Made by a program: the position numbers and the translations under genes. Positions 1 to 11,400 of a stretch of DNA of 64,000 nucleotides are shown here, piece by piece (position 1 is the stretch's first letter; the number at the start of each line of letters is the position of its first letter). This DNA is from Tetradesmus obliquus (taxonomy: Eukaryota; Chlorophyta; Chlorophyceae; Sphaeropleales; Scenedesmaceae), in assembly GCA_030272155.1 (NCBI GenBank), contig CP126201.1:3136501-3200500 (forward strand), in the 5' to 3' direction. The notes under the pieces are model-generated. The model did not search any database. It worked only from the letters and a program-made list of their open reading frames with translations, and was not told the origin of the DNA.

Positions 1-1662
1 TGCACCATGTGTGTGTGTTGTTGCCGCATGGTCTGGCTGTGTGCAGGCGTGCCGGTTGGGCATTGGCATGCCTTGCATGCTGTTGTGCATGCATCATTTG
101 GTCGTGTGTTGCTGGCAGCATGTATCTTCTGGCTGTGTGCAGGCCTGCTGGTTGGGTATTGGCTTTGCCTGTCCAGCTGTTGTGCATGCATCATTTGGTT
201 GTGCATCCCCCGTGTATAACACAAACACAATGTTGTTGTGTCAGTAGTAGGCAGCATGCCAGGGTAGGGGGCCCCCTTGTAAAGCATTGGTTTGAGGCAG
301 CGCAGTAAAGTTTAAGAAGAAGAGTAAGGGTTGAGGGCAATTTTGGGGCAACAGCAGGTCCTCCAGCTGAGCATGTTTTGTGGTGCAGTACTCAGCCAGA
401 CATGTGGCGCTATCACTGATTTGCACGTTTTGTGGGAGCGCACGGCGTCACGTCCTGTGATGTTTGCATGTGGCTTTGTGTTATAAATTTGGTATGGTGG
501 TACCTCTGGTGGTTTTTGCGGAGTAGATGGTCGGCAGGCAGCGGTGAACCCAAAAATCCAAAAGTTGTATGCGGCGCTGTTGCACGCTGTGCTTGGTGTT
601 GCGAAGGAACTGCAATTAGCGAGGATGCATTGAGAGGTCGGCTCATTTTAGTCATGCAGCAAAACCTTACCTGAGTTGGCATGCATTTCTCCAGCCAGTG
701 AGTGTACTGTGGCGACTTCTTGTTGCTTGTCTGCTTTGCGTGCAGCACTTGCGCTGTAGCATTTGTATGCTATGCACGTCTGACAATGCACCAGGATCCT
801 TCTGCCTCAATGCGATAGCATGGCCTACTAGGTTCCAATCCACCAGTTGCGGACCTGCTGCACGTGTTGAGCATTGCTGTTGCCTTGCTTGAGGTCACGT
901 GAGACTGCAGGTTGCTTGCATCCACAGTGTTGCCCAGAAAGTGTTTTGAGTTGGCAGAGGCTTGATGAGGCTCATCACATGGGTGAAACCATTGATTTTG
1001 CAGCCACGTGCAATGTATGGCAGTGCGTGTTTGTATCTTAGGCAGTCCCACAAGGCTGGCATGTGGGCTGCCAGAGCAGTGTGCTTGTGCTGGAAACTTC
1101 CCCGCAGGTCACATGCATGTCATGCTTGCTGCTGTGGCCAGCGCAACGTCTCTGTTCCTGGTCCTGGGGCTCGTTTTGAAGCAAGGGCAGACACACTGCA
1201 GGAGGTGCCTGCCATGCTTGTTGCTCTGGCCAGCGCAAGCACAATGCAATGCATTGCATATGTGTCGTCCGATCGTGGTGCCATAATGTCAAGTTGCAGC
1301 ACTGTGAGTTGCAGTTCTGCGGCACACACAGCCAGTCTCATGTGTACCAGTTGCAGCCTACCAACGTGTGCTGCTCCACTGTGTGTAACTGACAGTACTT
1401 CACAGATTTGACCTATTTTTAAGCCTGCTGCACTTGAGCAAACAGGGGTTTGAAACACCTGAGCAGCAAGTACAGGCAGCCAAGGGCCTGGACTGCATAC
1501 AACAGACTGCCAGTGGAGCACGCACAATGCCTGCAGCTGCTGCCGCTGATTATGAGCATTGCGCTTGCAGCACCCAAGATGATCTGCCGTTTTCCTGGGT
1601 TGTGGCAGGTCAAGTGCGTATCGTAGCAATGTCAGGTAGTGTGGCTGCAGCAGTGCAGTGCT
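1..1662. other. Region upstream of MYND copy 1, no gene recognised
   Basis: I see no coding region with splice-compatible exons or a recognisable domain. The open frames here are short, overlap on both strands and lack conserved motifs. The only structure is an imperfect direct repeat of about 98 bp: positions 31-110 recur at 129-208, both containing GGCTGTGTGCAGGC and CATGCATCATTTGG. The phrase TGGCCAGCGCAA occurs near 1,136 and 1,230. Confidence 0.5.
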
Positions 1663-1690
1663 GGCTCCAAGGTTAGCCGGCAAAACCCAT
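1658..1690 (+). promoter_or_regulatory. Conserved upstream motif of MYND copy 1
   Basis: The sequence GTGCTGGCTCCAAGGTTAGC, followed by an A-rich stretch and ACCCAT, lies about 230 bp before the start codon. Near-identical motifs occur at a similar distance before the other three MYND copies. Conservation between otherwise diverged flanks suggests a core promoter or start-site element. That role is inferred. Confidence 0.5.
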
Positions 1691-3014
1691 ATCACATGCA
1701 ACAGGCGCCCACTACTTCAACGTGACGGAACAATGAAATTGAACTTTAAACAATGAAATTGAACTTTTTCGACAAGTTTCAAGTTGTTCACAAGGTGCCT
1801 GTCGCCCTGTTGCTCGCACCGGCCCAACCAAGATCAGCCAAGCGCTCCTTGCTGCATACGACCGAGATCTTCTTTCATAAACTTCAAGCATAAAATGCAG
1901 GCTTTCGAGCAGCTTGCATCGTTGGCAGCTGCCGCATTCCAAGTCCCCAGCACCGATGAACTGCTGCGTTGGCTGCGGCAGCTAGAGACGTCACCACCTG
2001 CTGATCTAGGCCCTGAATGGAAGCTGCGGGCAATGCAGCTCGGCATATGGCTGCAAAGTCCTGCAACGCATCTGCAGCTCAGTTCTTCACCCCAGCAGCT
2101 GTCCAAGGTAGCCACAGGATTTGCTGCTGCTGCCAGCAAGCTGCTGCTGCACTTGGCAGCAAGCAAGCAATACAGCAACAGCAGCAGCAGCAGCGCCGCC
2201 AGCAGCAGGAGCAGCAGCAGGGACTCTATAGCTCCGCAGATCTTGCCCTTGTTGCTGCGAGCCCTGGTGATTGTTCTCCAGGAGGCGCAAGCTGGAGTGG
2301 CCTATGCGGCGTGTGATGCAAGCGGTGAGTTGCATTCCCACCAACATCCGATGTGCCAATGGCAGTGGCATGCTGTGCCCAGCCCATTGCTGTTTTTTTT
2401 GTCAGAGGTCAAGGTCAAAAGATTGTACTTTCTGATAGCGTGCTCAGCTTGCATGCAGCAGGGTGATGTGCAAAAATGCACTGCATGGTGCACTGTTGTG
2501 CACAGCAGCCTTTGACAACACATGGCATGTCACCCTGCATTTCTGCAAAGCATATACCTCACGAGTGTATGTACTGTGCGAGTGGTCGTGTTCTTGTACG
2601 ACTTGCTGCTGCTGTGCCTGCAGGACTCTTCACTGCTCTGGCAGCTGGCATGAAGTGGACAGCAGCACAGCTGCAGCAGCAGCAGCAGCAGCCAGACGCT
2701 GCTGCGGCTGACTCCCTTTTCATGCTAGCAGAATCGCAGCTGATGGCGTGCACACGCTGCCGCTGCCCCTCACCCGTGCTTGACGCAGCAGCGCCAGCAG
2801 CAGCGGCCAGCAAGGCCCCAGGGCCGAATGGACTTGTGCTGCCAGCAGCACAGCTGGCATGGGCTCTGCTGCAGAGCCTGCAGCCAGGCGCAGCAGCACC
2901 GGGCAGCAGTGGCCGCCGCGGCAATGCAGGTGGTAGCTCTGACAAGGTGACGAAGACTGTGGCTGTGGTGGTAGAGCTTGGTTGCATCATCACACGGGCA
3001 GTGGATGAGCACCT

Positions 3015-3017
<3 letters not shown>

Positions 3018-3054
<37 letters not shown>
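3018..3054 (+). repeat. CAG trinucleotide run in MYND copy 1 exon 2
   Basis: About twelve CAG units encode a glutamine run between the N-terminal region and the conserved VEWACSDALMQ motif. Other copies have longer, shorter or no runs at this place, so this is a length-variable site. Confidence 0.9.
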
Positions 3055-3057
<3 letters not shown>

Positions 3058-3983
3058 CCTTCTTTCATGGTTGAATGGGCTTGCAGTGATGCGCTGATGC
3101 AGATGCTGCTGGTGTACTTTGGCTGCATGGTTGGCAGCTTGCACCACACCAATGCCAGCAGCAATGCACATGCTGCTGCTGGCAGTGGCGGCAGTGGCAC
3201 CAGCAGCAGCAACGTCAGAGGGAGCAGCAGCAGCAGTGTTGTCGGGTCTGCTGCTACATCAGCGGCAGGTGCAGCAGTGCCAGCAAACCACATGCTGCTA
3301 CTCTCTGCACTGTCACCAGCACTGCAGCAGCTCAACTGGCCTGTGGTCTTTGGGCTTAGAGCAGACCTTGTAGCAGCAGGAGAAGGACACGCAGCAGTGA
3401 CAGAGCTAGCTGGGGAGTCAGCAGACTGCTACGTCACACTAAAGCAGCTGCAGATGCTGCAGCAGCTGATGCAGGCGCATTACGGGCTGCATTTCTGCAA
3501 CCTAGTACATCAGCTTCACCTGGGCAGTCAAGCAGCAGCAGCAGCAGGGGCGCAGCAGGCAGCTCAGTGTTGCCACATGCAGAGCAGCTGCTGCTGCCCT
3601 TGATGCTGACACTGATAGAGGTTGCGCAGCTGCACCGGATCAGCGACCACAGTGCTGTTACAGCAGCAGTGATTCTTGTCTACCAAATAGCCAAGTGGGA
3701 GTGCCCTCCATTGCCTGCCAGCAGCAGCAGCAGCAGCAGTGGCACGCCTGCAGCGTCTCCAGCCAGCACAGCGCTGGCGAGCAGCCTTGCTGGGCCGGTG
3801 CTGCTTCAGCTGGCGCCAGCCGTGCTGCCGCACATCAGACAGCTAGAGGCAGCAGCAGCAGCAGCAGCGGGCGGGCGGCTGCGTGGAGATGCATGGCCAG
3901 ACATGGTGTCAAGCTACCGGTCACTGATGAGCCTTGTGCTGACTGGAGGTGAGCCTGCAGCTCTGGATGTGTTGCCCATTGTT

Positions 3984-4059
3984 GCACTGTTGTATTGTGG
4001 ATGCACTGTTGTATTGTGGATGCACTGTTGTATTGTGGATGCACTGTTGTATTGTGGAC
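3984..4059 (+). repeat. Four tandem 19-bp units in an intron
   Basis: The unit GCACTGTTGTATTGTGGAT is repeated four times, nearly perfectly, inside intron 2 of MYND copy 1. The copies are identical or almost so, which indicates recent slippage. No function is evident. Confidence 0.9.
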
Positions 4060-5128
4060 GAAGACTGGATCGTCATCGTCAAGTTACCAATGCCAGTGCG
4101 GTTGCATAGCACAGCACCCTGACCAAATTGCCATCTTCTGATTGCTGCTCACCTTGCTGCCTCCCTTGCTGCCTCTGTTGTGCTGTGCCTATCTGTCTGC
4201 AGCCGACAAGTCCAGGATTGCTGCTGCCTACTGCCAAGACCCCTCAGCTTTCTGGGCAGCTCTGGAGGCCTTTGTCAGGCTGACAGCCGTGACAGCCGTG
4301 GGCAGCAGCATCAGCAGCAGCGAAGCACAGCTTTCTGCAATGGCAAGTGTGGTTGAGGCAGCAAACGTAGCAGTATTGGCAGATCCCGTGAGCTCCAGCA
4401 GCAGCAGCAACAACAGCACGTCACAAGCAGCAGTCGCCTGCAGTTCAGCACGGACCAACTTTATGCTGTCTTGCCTGAAGCGGCTTGCCAGCAGCTTCAG
4501 CAGCAGCAGCAGCGGCGGCGGCGGCGGCAGCGACAGTGCTGGTGGCAGCGCTGCCGCAGCTGGCAGTTCCAGCCAGCAGGCACCTGCACTTGACGTTCTG
4601 GACTTACCAGGGCGGCTTCTGTCACTGCGACCTGAAGTGCTGGCTGTCAACAAGGCTTTGATTGCAGCGGACTTCGCACACCGGCCCTTTGAGGAGGTTG
4701 ACAGGGAGTTCTGTACTGCAGCGCTGATGGAAAGCCACGCCAGCAGGGACACAGCAGATGCAGCAGCAGCAACAGCAGGTCATGCAATCACTGCATCGCT
4801 GCTGCTGGTTGCTGGCAGGGGGCTGTTTGTGGCTGGCAGGGGGCTGGTGCAGCTGCATGAGCAGCCAGATTCTGGAACTGATGCATCCACGGTGATGCAG
4901 CTGTGCCGTGTGTGCGCTGTATTGACCCGGCTGTTTGCCTGCGTGCTTGCTGTGGGGCTTGTCATCGAGCAAGTTGCAGGCAGCGCTGCAAGTGGCAGTG
5001 ACACAGCGCTGCATGTCGATCAAAACCTTGCGCAAGTGCAGGAGCTGCAGCAGTAGCTGCTCAGGGATCTTCTCGAATCCCTGGCAGATGTTGTGGCTAC
5101 TGGGGCTGAGTTAGCTGGCAGCTGCAGC

Positions 5129-5136
5129 ATTGAGGC
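5129..5136 (+). repeat. Left target-site duplication of the retrotransposon
   Basis: ATTGAGGC occurs here and again at 33,359-33,366 (9 bp if the preceding C is counted). Joining the flanks through one copy restores the MYND coding frame: residues CSIEA continue into QLKAAF, as in the paralogues. Confidence 0.9.
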
Positions 5137-5452
5137 GGAGAGCGAGAAGCTGTTAATTAATTAAAAATGCATTAAAGCAAGCAGAGGTAGTCAGCAATCG
5201 GCAGGCGTGAGGAGGCGCCTCGACCAAGTGGCGCTATGGCAGGTGAGAACGCTTAAAGGGATCTTACTTCTTGTTCTTGTCGCGATCACGAGGCAGCCAA
5301 GCCCAGTTGGGGGCTGGCCTCGGCGCGGCAGGGATGTGGAGGATCATGCCTGTTCAGCACCTCGCCTGAGGTCTCCTCTCACCCCTGGACGGTTAAATCC
5401 GGACCAAACAACCGAAACAAAAAGATCTTTGCCGTGGCTCCTGAGCCAGACC

Positions 5453-8400
5453 ATGAACGAGCCTGTGGAGCCGATACATGCCTGTGCCGTGGAGCAGACT
5501 ATGCCTGCCCTGCTCAGAGGCCACATGCCACCCACAGCTCCAACAGCACCAATGCAGCCCTCGCAACACAGACCATTGCCAAGATATCACCAGTTCTTAA
5601 CCGAAACGCCCTTTGCCGCTGCCGAACCGTTGCTCACAGGCGCTCAGCCAGTCTTGATCCAAATTCACGATGGCAGGATACTGCCACCAGTGTACAGCGA
5701 TGAGTACAGCCCAGAACGCATTGAGCAGATGCGTGTATTTCGGGACGAATTAACGGCGCTTGCAGCCCGGCTGCAGCAGGACCAGCCACTGCAAAACGCA
5801 GCAATCATGCAGCAGCTACTCCACCTGCTGGCACTCGCGCTTGCATTGCTGGCAACTGCCTGGTGCATGACGCCCTGCGGAGGACCCCCTCGACTATTTA
5901 AAACAACAGTTGCAGTCGCCAAACCAACAACAGGGCCGCTGGGACTCAGCAAGCCGGCACTCCAACTACTACTGCTGTTACTGCTGATGTTGGCACTGCA
6001 CCGCATCCCCACTGCCAGGGCTGCCAGCATCGCACCCGGCAACAGCATGCCAACACCCCCCACCAACTCACACGTAACGCCCCATGCAGGCGCGGCGGCG
6101 CCAGCTACCCAGCATGGTACACAAACGCGCACTCCAGCCACCAACGTTGGTGATGTTAACATCAACTGTAGGAGCCGCACGCACACTGCAGCTCCGCGCC
6201 AACTCACCACTTGCAGACGTACAATAGCACCTGCCAGGGTGAAACGAAGACGCTCTAAACGAACCAGACGTAAACAGCCAAATAAGCAGACCACCGTCAA
6301 CTGTCGGCGCCGCATGCGCACAGCAGCTCAGCGTAAGCTCACCGTGCACAGACGCTTAGTGGCGCTCGCCAGAGTGAAACAAAGGTCATTTAAACGAGCC
6401 AGGCGTAAACTGCTGAATAAGCAGACCCGCCGAGCCACCCTCGCTAGAGTCAAGGATGACCTGCTGCACTGGAAGTTACCAACACCAGCGCGGCAACACA
6501 AACACTGGCAACGTAGCTTATATGGCACACTCATGCTGCCACGACTTGAAGCTCACTTGAACGACCTAGCAAAACTAATCGCAGCAATACAAGAAAAGGC
6601 AAATACAGCTGCTGCTGCAGCAGCGGCAGCAGCAACAGCAGCGACAACGCCAACAGTCACCACAACAACAGCAGAAGCAGAAGCAGCGACAACAGCTAGA
6701 TCCGAAGACAGCACGGACCAACCCGTCAACACCAGCACGCAATCAACTCCGGCGCTCAGCGCTGACCAACCCGCACCCAAGGGAGATGCAGCTGCTAGCA
6801 CAATGCCGATCAAAGGAGGGGGGCACACCTACAGAGAGCGACCACAAAAAAGACCACTGCCGCAAGGCACATGGATGGATCCCCGCTCCGTGGGGCTTTA
6901 TTGTGAGGCACAGGCAGACCGACACTGTGGTGCACATGCACTCAACGCTCTGTTGGGCAGGGCTGCGATCACCCACGCCACCACATACATGGTAAGAGCG
7001 CTGCAAGCTAGCGTTGCCAACGCCCGCATCGCAGGGGACGTACTCCCTGACCTGCTCGAGCGCGACGGACAGTACGACATAGCCGCAATCAACACCTGGC
7101 TCTACGAACACACGGGTGCCAGGTACATGCTGCACCCCTTCCTCGAAGTGGTACAACCTGGCATGTCTCAAGCAGACGCGCTACGCGCCGCTCCAGCAGG
7201 GTGCACAGCCATATTCATTCAATACGAGCACATAAACGACGAAGGATCGCGCATTCTGCACTACAAAGCCTGGGTGCAGGAAACCCGTGTGCACCCACAG
7301 GGCACACACAGCACAAACAATCCCAAAGGCAGCTGGTACGAGTGTGAAAGCCTCGCATATGCCGAGCACGGAAAAGTGAAACAGCTGACGGAGCAGGATT
7401 GGCAGGCGTTCACAGGCAACATGATGTGCTTGGCCTCAGGTGACGCATACATGGCGGGAAGGGGTATGCTCATGCCAATTGATGAACATGGGAACACCTT
7501 CTACGCTCAACAACCAGACACGGGAGTAGCTGTTGATGGGAGGTCCATACAAATCAGTACCGAGCCGGTGAAGTGCATGGCAGCCGCGCACCAGGAGCGC
7601 ATGTTCGCCCGCCTGGCGGCACAACGCTCTGATGCAGCGCCTGACACCAACATGCAGGTAGACCCACCAGCGCAGCCTGATGTCTACTGGAGCAACCCAC
7701 TAGCACGAACAGATGTGGAACACATGGACATCTCAAGCGAGGAAGGAGGAGATGACGAAGCTCAGCCCATGCTAACGGATGAACAACACGCACAAACACA
7801 ACCGGAAACAGTGTATGGTAAACCAATGAGCATCGACGATGGGGACACAGAACAGGAGGTTTGGGTGGACCCCGCGGCGGTTGGCCTGTACTGCGAACCT
7901 CAAATAGATATGCAATGCCTCTGCCATGCATGGCACGCCCTGCTGGGCAAACGGGTGGCGCCCAACTTTTTCTACCAGGCACTTATATCAAGCAATGCTC
8001 CGCACTCTGAACTAGCAGCTCTGCAGCCCAATGGCAACTATGGGCCAGCGCACCTGAACCTATACGCAGTAGAACACAGCAACAGCCAACGACAGGTGAC
8101 GCTGAGAAACTTCCTGAACTGCATGCAACAACGATACAGCCAGCAAAAGATACTGGACTACGCACCCGTCAACTGCAAGGGCATCATAGCGCACTTCGCC
8201 CTGACACCCTCGATCAACCACTTCACTACCTGGCGCCAAGCAGCAGACGGCCACTGGTACAATTGTGACAGCATACCGTACGCGGCCACAGGCAAGGTGA
8301 AACGCATGCACCGAAGGGACTGGGAGAACTTTGCAGGTTGCCTGTACTGCTTGGTCGAGATGGACCCCATAGAATATGGATGCACCTTGATCGAACCACC

Positions 8401-11400
8401 ACACAGACCTAACCGCGCGCGTGGCTCGCGCACCGCCCCGAGCATCAAGACATTGACATGGGTGGATGGCACCACGCTGAAATACAGCACCAGCAAACAA
8501 CGCATTGTAAACACGGATGGCACGGTTACTCCCGCCCACACCCCCCGGCAACAAACCACGTCCACAGACACACCGCATGCAACGGGCACAGACACGGCGG
8601 CCGGGAGGAAACGCACTGCTGGCCACGTATTACAGACTGCTCCAACCAGCAAGCGACAACAGCTGTCAACCGCAGCGCCGCAGGCAGGCACGTTTCCAGC
8701 CAGCCACACGGCGCGGGCGAACACTCACTCCCAAGCAAGCGGCGGCACGAGGCTAACCCCACCCGTAGCCAGCTCACGCACCTCCCGTAAGCCAGGCAAA
8801 CCCTCCAAGAGCAGCCAGCCTCCTCTGACACATAACACAATAGCTAAGTACTTCGGGCTCACCACCCGTCCCACCACAGAAGCGGCCACCAACCCTGCCA
8901 AAACAGCCACGCACAAAGCGCGGCCGCGCCGCAAGCCCAACGTAGCAGCTTCGCACACACAGGACATCCAGCAGCTGTTGCGTAAGGCAGCAACTGTGAG
9001 TGGCACAACCACTGCGGCAAAGCCGACCACAGCAACCGCCACCGCAGCACACATGCCTGAACAGCAGCCGACACGCCAGCCGACACAGCCGCCACCACGT
9101 CCGCCGGCACAGCCGCCGGCACAACCGCCCAAGCAGCAGCCACCACAGCAACAAGAGAAGCAAACAACGCGTCCGCCTGCTGAGCAGCCAGCACACCGGC
9201 CAAAAGCCAAATCTGTGGCGCAAAGCCCTGGACAGCAGCCGGTGAGGCAGCTGGCGCAACAACCGCCACAGGGACCGTCACAATGCCCCACACACCAGCC
9301 AACACAACTGCCAGCACAGCCGCCGGCACAGCTGCCAATACAGACGACCGAGAAGCAGCCACCACAGCCACACCAGCCTGCCGAGCAGCCAGCACGCCAG
9401 GAAGCACAACAACCCGCCAGTGGAGGTGATGGCAGCACGTTGCTCACCGCTCAGCAGCAACACCTCAAGCTATATCTGCAGAATGTGCAAGGCATATCCG
9501 CCACGCGGCCAGGCGGCTGCAGCCATAGAGCAGCCAGCAAGCGCGCAGAACTGAAACAACTGATTGAAAACACAGGAAGTCACAAACCGCACTTGGTGGT
9601 GCTCACCGATCACAAATACACCAGGACACACGACACCCTAAAACACCTGCTGAAAGACTACCAGGTCTTCATGAACCCGCTTCATGTATCACCCACAGCC
9701 TCTCATACTGAACCCAGGTTCGGAGTGGTGGTGGCGGTGACGCAACCTCTCTGCGAGCTAGGCAATGTGCAGAAGATCCCGCTGCACAACACAACACTGG
9801 CACAGTACATCACACACGTGCAGATCGACCTGCCCGCGTCAACCCCGCTGCATGTACTAGGAGTATACAGCCCCCCAAATGGCAACGCCAAGATACTGCG
9901 TGACGAGATCTACAAGGAATGCGCCACGGTGCTACGCGACGCAAAGGAACACAAGCACAACGTCATGCTCGCAGGTGACTGGAACGGCACGGCCCAAGAC
10001 AATGATCGGGCTAACGGCAAGGCATATGCAAGGGACCACAGCCTGCGCCAGTTCTTGGCCGACACACAACTGCTCCACACGGACCCACCGCCCACAGATG
10101 GCACGGCCAGGGCCTACACGTACCTGCGGGGCACAACAGCTCATGAACACAGCCGCATAGATGACATATACATACAGATGAGTCATGCGCTGCACCCATC
10201 GCGGCATGACCTAACACAGCACATGCAAACCACCGTAGTAGACACTGTGGGCACATACTTCGACCACCATGGCCTTTTGCTGCACATGCCATTCACAACC
10301 CTGGACCTGTTGCCCCCGCCGGATCAAGCAGAGCAGCGCGGCGGTGTGCGCCTAAAACGACTCACGACAGCTAGCACGAAGGCCCTACAACATACCCTGG
10401 CCACGCGACACGGCCAGGACTGGGAAGCACTGCTCCGAGAAACAACCAACATAGTACAGCAGGATGTCAGGCCACACTGGCAAGCACTGGAGTGCACGTC
10501 GGCCGACCGGCCGCGCACGCTGCAGCGCATAAACGAGCAGCCGGCTAACGACGTGGTGAATGCTCTGGGGGAAAAGATCCTGTCGCTACTGGCCAATGCC
10601 AGGGATGAAGCATATGAGGTGTGTCCCACAATAGATAGCACACACGGCTGGAAACACTACATGAAGAGACGGCTGCGATGTACGCGCAAACGCCTCGCGC
10701 AGCTCAGACATGCAATCAGCGTGGTGCTGGGGGCCCATGGGAGACAAGACCAATCTCCAGCAGACGACGCACTCGACGTCACCGCGCTGCGTGACCAAGC
10801 GTCAGCAGACCACAAAGCCGCCACGATGCTGCTGCACACGGCCAAGCACAGAACTCCCCACAGCAAGCACGTGGCAACGCCGTCGCAGGAGGCGTTTGCC
10901 ACAGTGCAGCGGCTGGTGCAAGAACATCTAGAAGAACACCCCGAACATGATGTGGTTCAGGCGCACCAGGCGGTGAGGGACAAAACACGTGCGCAGCTCA
11001 ATGAAATAGACAAGCAGTGCCCCCGTTTGGCCCACCAGCAAGCGATAATGCGCACACAGCAACGGCTGGAACAAAATCAGCGCAGAGGAAACAAGCTGGC
11101 CCTAGGCAAACACAAACCCAACCCCACACTGGCACTGCGCGTGATCAAAACCCCGGAAGGAGCATACGCAACAACACAACATACAGTACTGCCAGAGGTG
11201 GAAGCCACTGCCACCCGAAAGTTCACTGCACCTGAACCCAACGGCAAGCAAGGGAAATACCTCCCGGAAGAAGCACCGCGGCACTACCCGTTCGACACAT
11301 CCACTGATGAGGAATTCAGGCAATATCATAACCTGCTGCAGCACACCGCACCCGCCTCAACCCACCGACAATGGCTACATAACGCCATAGATGACGAGCT

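Larger units (their letters stand above)
1895..5136 (+). pseudogene. MYND-finger family gene, copy 1, 5' portion (disrupted)
   Basis: This is the first of four paralogues with a common three-exon plan. Exon 1 is 1,895-2,324, exon 2 is 2,624-3,948 and exon 3 is 4,203-5,136, where the retrotransposon is inserted; the remainder is at 33,367-33,772. Both introns are phase 1 with GT-AG borders, as in the other copies. The start is the ATG of MQAFEQL, which aligns with MQAIDKL of copy 4. The N-terminus has the family motif LRWLRQLE...PADLGPEW. Three lesions are visible. A frameshift lies at about 3,465-3,490, after which the family sequence continues in another frame. A TAG at 5,054-5,056 replaces a CAG that other copies have. 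The insertion itself cuts the coding exon. The function of the family is unknown; the MYND finger suggests protein-protein interaction. Confidence 0.85.

Noticed and set aside
1120..1701. 193-codon minus-strand frame upstream of copy 1
   Set aside because: It has no recognisable motif and overlaps equally long frames on the other strand.
8725..9447. Long minus-strand frame rich in Cys, Gly and Val
   Set aside because: It is the complement of the Pro/Gln-rich linker of the retroelement polyprotein and has no domain of its own.
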